From contig MGQD01000072.1 of the NCBI GenBank assembly GCA_001797695.1, positions 6,918-14,949 on the forward strand: a stretch of DNA of 8,032 bases, written 5' to 3'. The DNA is from Deltaproteobacteria bacterium RBG_13_49_15. Lineage in GTDB: Bacteria > Desulfobacterota > Desulfobacteria > Desulfobacterales > UBA2156. Positions 1 to 6,018 of the stretch are shown piece by piece. The notes beneath the pieces were generated by a model that had not been told where the DNA came from, did not search any database, and saw only the letters and a program-made list of their open reading frames with translations. Within the stretch, counting starts at the first letter, position 1, and every line of letters begins with the position of its first letter. Position numbers and translations under genes: made by a program.

Positions 1-72
1 TCTTCAGAGCGGGGAGCTTCACACCGAAAGCATACGGTCAAACTCATTGGTTTGAAAATCCGAACCTAACCG
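1..72. other. Short flank downstream of the kinase, no gene assigned
   Basis: 72 bases between the window edge and the kinase stop. On the plus strand one frame is open from the edge to a TAA at 67-69 (22 codons) and could be the tail of a converging gene. On the minus strand an ATG at 47 is open to the edge but has no ribosome binding site. Neither can be supported. No terminator hairpin was found after the kinase. Confidence 0.4.
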
Positions 73-1404
73 TTATCCCTGGTCGGCATCTTCCATCCGG
101 CATTTCGGGAAAAAAAGAAAGACGACCGTCCCTTCATTCAAACGGCTTTTAAGCTTTATTTTTCCTCTGTGGGCTTCCATAATGACCTTGCACAGACTTA
201 ATCCAAGGCCAAATCCACCGGCTCCTTTTCCGCGAGATCGATCCGCACGGTAGAAAGGTTCGAAAACCAGCGGGATCTCTTCTTCAGCGATACCGATTCC
301 ATGATCTTTCACCTGAATGGTAAAATTCTCTTTTTCATCGAAAACGGAAATTTCAACCGGTTTGCTTGTTGTATCTGAAAACTTGACGGCATTGTCCAGT
401 ATGTTGTTCAGCACCGTTTTTATCTGTTCCGGATCCACAACCATTTCAATTTTAAAAAAAAATTTCTTCAATACGATTCCGGGCGGGCGATTCTGAAAAT
501 CGGTTGAAACGTCTTTGATTAGCCCAATGATATCGATCTTTTCGAAAGTAAGCTGTTTTGCAAGGCTTTTTCCCCTTGCATTCTCTAAAATCTGATAAAT
601 CATCTTTTCCATCTGAACGACGTCGTCGTCAATATTTCTCCTCGCTTCCGAAGGGCTTAACAATTCCAGGGCAATCTTGATACGGGTTAACGGGGACCTT
701 AATTCATGGCTGACGTTGTATAAAAGTTGTTCCTTGGTTTTCAGCATATCCCTCACTTGCCGCGTCATGGCATTAAAGCCTTGTGCCAAGTCTTTCAGTT
801 CATCCGCCCCCTCATGCGGAACCTGATAATCCAGATTCCCGCGGAGGACTTCCGATACCCCTTTCGAAAGCGCCTTGACCGGTTGAAGAATCCGTCGAAT
901 AATCAGGTATGCACCTGCCAAAACACCCGAATAGAGGATCACCAGGACACCAGCCAGAAAATAAAAGGCGCCCTCCGGTTCCACCTCCCGAGCCATTTGG
1001 AAAGTAAATCGGTCTTCCCCGCGCTTGACCATCAACAGGTGATAGCCGCGATAACGGCCGATGCGCATGTCCGGTCCTTCATGCCAAACCCGAAATCCTC
1101 GAGCCTCGGGAAAAGGAATTTCTTGCGAGGTTGCCCAGGTCATGTTCGGCCCTTCGTATCGGATTTTCAGGGATGACCGCCTGGCGATCTCTTCGGCACG
1201 CATAATATCAGGAGGCGAGCCCAAATCGTCGATGAGATAATTCACATAACCGATGATATTTTTCTGAAGCGGGGTTTGGGCCAGAGCGGTATAGGCAAAA
1301 TGAAAAAAGGCGCCCATTAAAAGATTGATCAATATGCCGGCAATGATAATCACCAGAAGCAGTTTGGCAAAAACGGAATTATGGATTCGGCCCGGCCATC
1401 TCAT
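73..1404 (-). CDS. cpxA: CpxA-like sensor histidine kinase with HAMP domain
   Basis: Inner-membrane sensor kinase of 443 residues that should autophosphorylate on histidine and pass the phosphate to the response regulator encoded just upstream. Seen in the protein: membrane helix about 13-36, a roughly 110-residue periplasmic sensor region, second helix about 146-168, HAMP linker about 169-221, and the H-box SHELRSPLTR with phosphoacceptor His233. Then come the N-box NNILDN (333-338), G1 box DHGIGI (367-372), F-box FEPFY (381-385) and G2 box GGFGLGLSL (396-404), so all catalytic motifs are intact. The ATG overlaps the regulator gene by 26 nt. The nearest AGGAG (1420-1424) sits 15 nt away, so translational coupling is likely. 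The H-box context and the neighbouring Spy/CpxP gene point to the Cpx type; the periplasmic sensor is too divergent to name the signal. The coding strand contains a run of nine T (454-462). The family call is firm; the symbol is by analogy. Confidence 0.93.
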   Translation of the reverse strand: MRWPGRIHNSVFAKLLLVIIIAGILINLLMGAFFHFAYTALAQTPLQKNIIGYVNYLIDDLGSPPDIMRAEEIARRSSLKIRYEGPNMTWATSQEIPFPEARGFRVWHEGPDMRIGRYRGYHLLMVKRGEDRFTFQMAREVEPEGAFYFLAGVLVILYSGVLAGAYLIIRRILQPVKALSKGVSEVLRGNLDYQVPHEGADELKDLAQGFNAMTRQVRDMLKTKEQLLYNVSHELRSPLTRIKIALELLSPSEARRNIDDDVVQMEKMIYQILENARGKSLAKQLTFEKIDIIGLIKDVSTDFQNRPPGIVLKKFFFKIEMVVDPEQIKTVLNNILDNAVKFSDTTSKPVEISVFDEKENFTIQVKDHGIGIAEEEIPLVFEPFYRADRSRGKGAGGFGLGLSLCKVIMEAHRGKIKLKSRLNEGTVVFLFFPKCRMEDADQG

Positions 1405-2098
1405 CGGTATCTGATAATTCTCCTGCGCTGAAAAAGTATCCTGTTCCCCAGACGGTTTTGATGAATTCTGGGTTTTTCGGATCGTCGCCGAGTTTTTGGC
1501 GAAGCCGGCTGATAGTGATATCCACCGACCGGTTGAAGGCCTCGCTGTCGATCCCTCTCAGTTCCTGAAGGATCTGGTCACGGTTGAGGGGTTTTCCGGC
1601 GTTTTTGACTAAAAAGACGAGAGCGGCATATTCATTGGTGGTAAGATCCACTTTTTTTTCGTCCAGTTTTACGATACGCCTTGCAAAATCGATCCGGATC
1701 CGTCCGAATGAATGGACCCGATCATCCTCTTTCCCTTTCGCCCGACGAAGCACGGACTGTATGCGGGCGACCAGCTCCCTGGGTTCGAACGGCTTTGCCA
1801 TGTAATCGTCTGCACCCAGTTCCAACCCGACGATTTTATCCGTGATGTCTCCTCTTGCCGTCAGCATAACGATCGGGACAGCGCTTGTCCGGCGGATTTG
1901 ACGGCACACTTCGAAGCCATTTGCCGCAGGCAGCATGATGTCCAAAATTACCAGGTCAACCTGCTGTTGCCTGAGCGCCTTCAAGCCATCATCCGGGTGG
2001 GCGGCAGTCGCCACCTTAAAGCCGAAACCGGAAAGATACTCGGCAAGGAGTCGGTTCAGCTTAATATCATCGTCAATGATAAGAATCGTCTGCTTCAT
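1379..2098 (-). CDS. cpxR: OmpR/PhoB-family response regulator, CpxR-like
   Basis: DNA-binding response regulator of 239 residues, partner of the downstream kinase. The receiver domain (about 3-118) has the acidic pair Asp10/Asp11, phosphoacceptor Asp53 (LDIMLP), Thr80 and Lys102 (AKPF), all expected for an active receiver. The stretch VMLTARG, then GLELGADDYMAKPF and RELVARI, is very close to what I recall of enterobacterial CpxR. The C-terminal winged helix (about 128-226) has the transactivation-loop and recognition-helix pattern of OmpR proteins (RSVDITISRLRQKLGDD) and ends in a WGTGYFF wing. The ATG is the natural start because the receiver beta strand begins at once, yet the 20 nt before it (ATTTTACATCTC...) contain no clear Shine-Dalgarno. 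A stem-loop lies between this gene and spy. Likely target: the GTAA repeat block at 2721-2756, which would make the operon autoregulated. Family call firm, Cpx assignment probable. Confidence 0.94.
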   Translation of the reverse strand: MKQTILIIDDDIKLNRLLAEYLSGFGFKVATAAHPDDGLKALRQQQVDLVILDIMLPAANGFEVCRQIRRTSAVPIVMLTARGDITDKIVGLELGADDYMAKPFEPRELVARIQSVLRRAKGKEDDRVHSFGRIRIDFARRIVKLDEKKVDLTTNEYAALVFLVKNAGKPLNRDQILQELRGIDSEAFNRSVDITISRLRQKLGDDPKNPEFIKTVWGTGYFFSAGELSDTDEMAGPNP

Positions 2099-2116
2099 GA
2101 TTGAGATGTAAAATAT

Positions 2117-2147
2117 GGGCGGCTTTTTATTCCCTGAAAAACCGCCC
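2117..2147 (-). terminator. Intergenic stem-loop, possible attenuator or partial terminator
   Basis: In the 60-nt gap between the Spy-like gene and the response regulator, GGGCGG and AAAAACCGCCC arms can pair into an 11-bp stem with a single bulged base (C2123) and an 8-nt loop. On the transcribed strand the stem is followed by ATATTTTA, a tail only partly U-rich. It could be a leaky terminator or an RNA-stability element giving more Spy-like protein than regulator. No other promoter is evident between it and the regulator start. Confidence 0.55.
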
Positions 2148-2158
2148 GATCGTTTCTA

Positions 2159-2614
2159 TTATGACCTGTTTCTGCTGCAAAATCGACTTCGATGCTCCTG
2201 ATGATGCTTTTCCATGAAGGCGATCAGTTTTTCTCTCTGATCCTTGGAGAGCGTTTCATGAAATTCCGCCAGACGGGAGATAAAAAAAGATGCCATGTCA
2301 TTTATCTGAGCGGTTTTTGCCGATACCATTTTCGTTAGAGCCATGGTGTCGACTTTTTCTTTTTTCAGCTCTCCCATGAATGCTTGTCTGCCGCTTTCAT
2401 GTTCGGATCGAAGCTGTTTTCCCTTTTCCAGGACCTCCATCGCGATCCGGTCTAAGTGGTTTGTCTGTTCCGTATTCAGATTCAATTCCGAGGCGATCTC
2501 TTTTTTCAGCTTTTTGATCCGTTCTTCAGGGAAAAAGCGATACGGTCCGGCAAAAGCCAGCACACCGGCTGCAAAAATAAAAATGATTCCTGTAATTATT
2601 AATCCTTTTACCAT
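2159..2614 (-). CDS. Spy/CpxP-like periplasmic protein (LTxxQ / metal-resistance type)
   Basis: Small secreted protein, 151 residues from the ATG at 2614. I prefer this start to one seven codons upstream because AGGAGG (2619-2624) lies directly before it and the product then begins with a clean signal peptide: MVKG, hydrophobic core about 4-20, probable cleavage after AFA near residue 22. The mature part is highly charged and predicted all-helical. It has two LxxxQ motifs of the Spy/CpxP family, LNTEQ (46-50) and LSKDQ (122-126), about 76 residues apart. It ends in a His-rich tail HHQEH (137-141) and one Cys (146). Family members are periplasmic chaperones, or metal sensors (ZraP/CnrX type), that report to envelope-stress two-component systems. 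Its place before the CpxRA-like pair fits a feedback role, as CpxP has on CpxA. The family is likely; chaperone versus metal binding cannot be decided. Confidence 0.85.
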   Translation of the reverse strand: MVKGLIITGIIFIFAAGVLAFAGPYRFFPEERIKKLKKEIASELNLNTEQTNHLDRIAMEVLEKGKQLRSEHESGRQAFMGELKKEKVDTMALTKMVSAKTAQINDMASFFISRLAEFHETLSKDQREKLIAFMEKHHQEHRSRFCSRNRS

Positions 2615-2618
2615 AATT

Positions 2619-2624
2619 CCTCCT
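2619..2624 (-). promoter_or_regulatory. Shine-Dalgarno deciding the start of the Spy-like gene
   Basis: AGGAGG on the minus strand, 4 nt before the ATG at 2614. It is the strongest ribosome binding site in the window and rules against the longer reading from 2635. It also suggests that this protein is made in larger amounts than the regulator downstream, whose leader has no clear site. Confidence 0.75.
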
Positions 2625-2720
2625 TTTGTGTACAATGCTTAAAATTAGGTGTTACTTGTTTCGACCCCTTGCCTTTGGCCTGAATGTAACAACCATAAAG
2701 GAGAAATGCTTTTCAGAAAC

Positions 2721-2756
2721 GTAAAAAGATGTAACAAATGGTAACGGTGGGTTAAC
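2721..2756 (+). promoter_or_regulatory. Tandem GTAA repeats, probable CpxR-type operator
   Basis: Four direct repeats start exactly 10 bp apart: GTAAA (2721), GTAAC (2731), GTAAC (2741) and GTTAA (2751). The established CpxR box is GTAAA-N5-GTAAA, i.e. the same pentamer and period. Two weaker units, TTAAA (2761) and ATAAA (2771), continue the phase into the stop region of the upstream gene. The block lies 107-142 nt upstream of the Spy-like ATG, in the only long gap of the window. It probably serves the spy-regulator-kinase operon. I could not assign a convincing -35/-10 pair between it and the gene, which would suit an activator-dependent promoter. Confidence 0.65.
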
Positions 2757-2776
2757 GGATTTAAATGATCATAAAT

Positions 2777-3994
2777 TTAAGCCAGCTCCAGAAATGCCTC
2801 TCTCATGAGCTTTCCGATGGGCATCCTCTGGGGGCATCGCTGCTCCGCCAGAGTATAATCGGCTTCGGTGATCAGGCTCACATTCCAGGGAGGGATCCTG
2901 CGAAATTCTTCTTTCCCCCGGGCCGGGTCGCGGTAGCTTCGGCTATACATCAGACAGCGCATCATATCTCCTACAGGGATGGCATCCGAGAGGGTCGGCT
3001 CACAGATATGGGTGCATCCGCAGCAATAGTCCGCAGCGGTTTTTCCGGCATAGAGATCCAGAAGTTCCCGATCTTTTTTGGAAAGCCGGCCGGCCATTAC
3101 CGCTGCCTGAACATTACCCATAAGAAGAGACAAGGTAGGCATCTGGGAACAGATGCTCGAAATCATTTCATTTTCCCAAACCGATTTCAGTTTGGCCTGG
3201 CCGTCGGTGAATCCTTTTGACAAAAAGCGGCCTGCCATATTCATTTCGATTTCGGTGTCGCTTCTGACAGCCCCGCCTCCCTGTGTTTTCATCGCTGTCA
3301 GCCCGATTCCGGCTTTAGAACAGGCATCTACCGCTCGCCGCATCCGATCGGATCTCATGAGCCGATAATTGTATGTCATCATGATTCCATCAATCCATCC
3401 TAATTTCGCGGCATCCGACAAACACTCTTCCATGTTCGTGTGGGTACTGAACCCGAAGAGCTTGATTTTTCCATCGGATTTGGCTTTTTCAGCCCATTGT
3501 TTCATCCCTGAAACATCACCGATCCGGCTGATGCCATGAATGAAAAAAAGATCAATGTAATCGGTTTTCATCCGCTCCAGGGACAGGTTCAAATCGCGCG
3601 TCATCCCGGACTGACCCCATGCGCCGGATTTGGTAACCAGGAAAATTTTCTTTCGATCTTCCGGATATTTCTGAAAATACCTGCCGAACCCCTCCTCACT
3701 GCGCCCTCCGCTATAGGAATTGGCTGTGTCCCAATAGGTTACCCCCCATTTGACCGCCTGCCTGAGGAGAAGCTGGTTTCCAATAGTATCGAACATGCCG
3801 CCCAGCGACAAAATAGAGATATTCACTCCTGTCCTTCCAAAGGGACGGGTCGGAACGCTCATCTCGGCTGCGATTGCCGGATCAACGCCATAACCTGAAA
3901 TCCGGGCAAAGGGTGTCATAATCGAGCCCAAGCCGATAACTCCCGTTTTTTTTAGAAATTCCCGTCTCGAAAGGCTTCTCCTCTCCTTTTTCAT
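2777..3994 (-). CDS. Tat-exported aldo/keto reductase with C-terminal Fe-S domain
   Basis: Oxidoreductase of 405 residues from the ATG at 3994, chosen because GGAGG (4003-4007) is 8 nt upstream; a TTG at 4009 would lie over that site. The N-terminus carries a Tat motif SRREFLK (9-15) followed by a hydrophobic stretch, so export to the periplasm or outer face of the membrane is expected. An aldo/keto reductase barrel follows (about 50-305). It contains the full catalytic tetrad: Asp89, Tyr94 (WDTANSY), Lys122 (VTK) and His153 (FFIH). The C-terminal region has C324-x2-C327-x3-C331 and a distant Cys-Pro (387), the pattern of one [4Fe-4S] cluster in ferredoxin-tailed reductases, plus extra Cys325 and Cys347. 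The usual IPG cofactor-phosphate loop appears replaced by LLMGN (290-294). The periplasm has no NADPH pool, so the electron donor may be the upstream Fe-S membrane protein. The substrate is unknown. Confidence 0.9.
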   Translation of the reverse strand: MKKERRSLSRREFLKKTGVIGLGSIMTPFARISGYGVDPAIAAEMSVPTRPFGRTGVNISILSLGGMFDTIGNQLLLRQAVKWGVTYWDTANSYSGGRSEEGFGRYFQKYPEDRKKIFLVTKSGAWGQSGMTRDLNLSLERMKTDYIDLFFIHGISRIGDVSGMKQWAEKAKSDGKIKLFGFSTHTNMEECLSDAAKLGWIDGIMMTYNYRLMRSDRMRRAVDACSKAGIGLTAMKTQGGGAVRSDTEIEMNMAGRFLSKGFTDGQAKLKSVWENEMISSICSQMPTLSLLMGNVQAAVMAGRLSKKDRELLDLYAGKTAADYCCGCTHICEPTLSDAIPVGDMMRCLMYSRSYRDPARGKEEFRRIPPWNVSLITEADYTLAEQRCPQRMPIGKLMREAFLELA

Positions 3995-4002
3995 TCTCCT
4001 GT

Positions 4003-4007
4003 CCTCC
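4003..4007 (-). promoter_or_regulatory. Shine-Dalgarno deciding the aldo/keto reductase start
   Basis: GGAGG on the minus strand, 8 nt before the ATG at 3994, with a second AGGAG (3996-4000) almost touching the ATG. The first has ideal spacing. It sets the start five codons inside the longest possible frame, which would begin with TTG at 4009. Confidence 0.7.
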
Positions 4008-4047
4008 AACTGAAATGACCCTATAAATTCAAGTTATGATATCCTGT

Positions 4048-6018
4048 TCAAAACCGATCGTGATCGTTTGATTTACCGGGCAAAAGCGTTCTGGTCTTGT
4101 TCCTTGATTCATTTTCAGCAGTCACCCGAATCGCCCGTTTTCCTGAAACAGGACACTCATGCTCGCAGATCCCACACCCGATGCAGCGCTCAATGTCCAC
4201 ATAGGGCTGCTGAAGGCGGATAAACACCTCAATTTCCTTTCCTGTTTCCGGAAGCGACTTCCAGGGGAACTTGGGAGAAATGACAATATGGTTTTCAGAA
4301 TTTTCGATGATCAGGCGCTCGTGCGGATCTTGCGGGTTTTTTAAACGGCAAAAATAATCGCCGGTCGTCAACCGGTTTGGAACGAGATGCGCCCCCCCCA
4401 GCATAACTCGAGTCGAATCGGCACTGGAGATGATAAGGGGCGCCGGGACTCGAAGTGTTGAAAACAATATCTTCGTAAAGATGGCCTTTGGGCTTACCGG
4501 ACAATTTTCCTGACAGACAATGCACGGCTTGTCCATACTCCAGGGGAAACAGCGGCCCCGGTCGATGAATGCGGTCCCGATCCGGATGGGATCGCTTTTT
4601 GAGAAGATCCCTTTACCCATCCGTTCATCCAGTGTGATTGGCCGAATCGCTCCTGTGGGGCATAGATGGCTGCATGCGATGCATGTATGCCTGCACCCGC
4701 TTTTTCCGATTCTGAAATTAAGGACCGGCGTCCATACCCCTTCAATTCCTCCTTCAAGGATGGCAGGTTGAATCACATTCGTAGGGCAGATTCGCATGCA
4801 TTGGCCGCATTTGATGCATCGGGATAAGAAATCCTTTTCGGAAAGAGTACCCGGTGGGCGGATCAATCCCGGATTCCAGTTTGCGGCCATTACCCCGGAA
4901 GTCCTGCTAATGGGGATCGCCGCGACCCCGGAAAAAAAGGAAATCATAAAACCTCGTCGGGACAGATCCGGAACAGGGAGTTCACCGCCTGCAGAGGGCT
5001 CTTTCTGATATGCGATCTGTTTCGTTTGACAGGCTTTAATGCAATTAAAGCAAAGAACACATTCGCTTAGAATCATGCGCCCCGATGGTGAACATGCCCC
5101 TTCACAGTTCTTCTCGCACATGAGGCACTCAGCACATTTGGCGTCGGTTTTTCCGATTCTCCAAATCGCATAACGGGATAGAAGTCCGAACAGGGCTCCC
5201 AAGGGGCAGATGAACCGGCAATAAAAACGGGGAATTTTAAGATTTAACAGAATCGATGTGAAAAAAAGGGCGCCGATAAACCACGCTCCCTGATAAAACC
5301 GCGGTGTCGGCGATAAGTGGCGGAAGGATGCATCGACCATCGGTAAAACAATCAGGTTAATAGAGCGATAAGCCAGAGGGATCGGGTCTAACAGTCCGGT
5401 CTGAAGAGAGTGCTGAAGCAATTGATCTTCTCTGAATACGACGTTCAGAAAGGACGCAAAAAAAACTGCAACTGCAAGCGGGATCATCATGTTTTTTTGG
5501 TCTTTAAGGCGATAAAATGCCAACAGGAGAACGGTTGCGATACAGACGACTCCAGCGACCAGCCAGACCCTTCGCGGATCGTCCCGGGAAATGGTCGCTG
5601 AGAAACCGATAAAATCGGCTGCTGCACCGCTTAACAAAAAGACCAGGAGCCAGTACTTAACCGATTGCCATGAATTGAACCGATTTGAATCGATCTTTTG
5701 GAAAAGAGCCTCTTTTCTCCTTCCCAAAAACCCCACGATCTGGTGAATGGTTCCAAAAGGGCATATCCAGCTGCAAAAAAAGCGTCCCAACAGAATCGTT
5801 AAAATAATTACTGCAAGCCCCCATAGAAGCCCTTTATGCAGTTCGTGCGTTCCCAGCAATGTACCAAGTCCGACAAGGGGATCCATTTCGAGCAGCCAGT
5901 TGACCGGCCACCCCCGAAGCTGGCGCCACTTCTCACCCGAGGAAGTGACGATGCAAAACCAGAGGAACAGCACAAGAAAAAATGCCTGAGAGATGCGTCT
6001 TGCAGAAATAATGCTCAT
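4048..6018 (-). CDS. NapH-NapG-like fusion: membrane polyferredoxin with internal Tat signal
   Basis: Membrane iron-sulfur protein of 656 residues that probably moves electrons between the quinol pool and the periplasm. The N-terminal half is NapH/CcoG-like: hydrophobic segments about 11-27, 63-80, 122-140, 151-169, 178-195 and 244-260, with paired CxxxCP motifs (Cys82/86 and Cys267/271). Two cytoplasmic [4Fe-4S] patterns follow (Cys295-298-301-305 and Cys320-323-326-330). At 353-358 a twin-arginine motif SRRGFM opens a second signal-like hydrophobic segment to about 375. Beyond it is a NapG/MauM-like half with four more cluster motifs: Cys401-411, Cys442-453, Cys490-506 and Cys612-622, the last preceded by a roughly 105-residue linker. 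NapH and NapG are normally separate proteins, so this is a fusion of the membrane and Tat-exported halves. The ATG overlaps the DUF362 stop by 4 nt (ATGA) and lacks a clear Shine-Dalgarno, implying coupled translation. Confidence 0.9.
   Translation of the reverse strand: MSIISARRISQAFFLVLFLWFCIVTSSGEKWRQLRGWPVNWLLEMDPLVGLGTLLGTHELHKGLLWGLAVIILTILLGRFFCSWICPFGTIHQIVGFLGRRKEALFQKIDSNRFNSWQSVKYWLLVFLLSGAAADFIGFSATISRDDPRRVWLVAGVVCIATVLLLAFYRLKDQKNMMIPLAVAVFFASFLNVVFREDQLLQHSLQTGLLDPIPLAYRSINLIVLPMVDASFRHLSPTPRFYQGAWFIGALFFTSILLNLKIPRFYCRFICPLGALFGLLSRYAIWRIGKTDAKCAECLMCEKNCEGACSPSGRMILSECVLCFNCIKACQTKQIAYQKEPSAGGELPVPDLSRRGFMISFFSGVAAIPISRTSGVMAANWNPGLIRPPGTLSEKDFLSRCIKCGQCMRICPTNVIQPAILEGGIEGVWTPVLNFRIGKSGCRHTCIACSHLCPTGAIRPITLDERMGKGIFSKSDPIRIGTAFIDRGRCFPWSMDKPCIVCQENCPVSPKAIFTKILFSTLRVPAPLIISSADSTRVMLGGAHLVPNRLTTGDYFCRLKNPQDPHERLIIENSENHIVISPKFPWKSLPETGKEIEVFIRLQQPYVDIERCIGCGICEHECPVSGKRAIRVTAENESRNKTRTLLPGKSNDHDRF

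Noticed and set aside
727..1176. Plus-strand open frame of 149 codons opposite the kinase gene
   Set aside because: It lies wholly within an intact kinase with all motifs, shows no domain pattern and has no ribosome site; it is a shadow frame.
1712..2104. Plus-strand open frame of 130 codons opposite the response regulator
   Set aside because: Antisense to the conserved receiver domain, no recognisable protein features.
2671..2680. GCC-TTT-GGC inverted repeat before the Spy-like gene
   Set aside because: Three-base-pair arms; too short to call a hairpin or an operator.
2615..2720. Sigma-70, RpoE-type or sigma-54 core promoter for the Spy-like gene
   Set aside because: No -35/-10 pair with acceptable spacing, and neither a GAACTT-TCTGA nor a TGGCAC-TTGCA pattern was found, so no core promoter is claimed.
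2765..2772. Palindrome ATGATCAT next to the reductase stop
   Set aside because: Only 8 bp pair; flanks do not extend the symmetry, so neither a terminator nor a convincing operator.
2765..3220. Plus-strand open frame of 151 codons opposite the aldo/keto reductase C-terminus
   Set aside because: Shadow of the Fe-S tail and barrel end; low-complexity composition with no motif.
3536..3898. Plus-strand open frame of 120 codons opposite the aldo/keto reductase
   Set aside because: Covers the catalytic tetrad region of a clearly real gene and has no support of its own.
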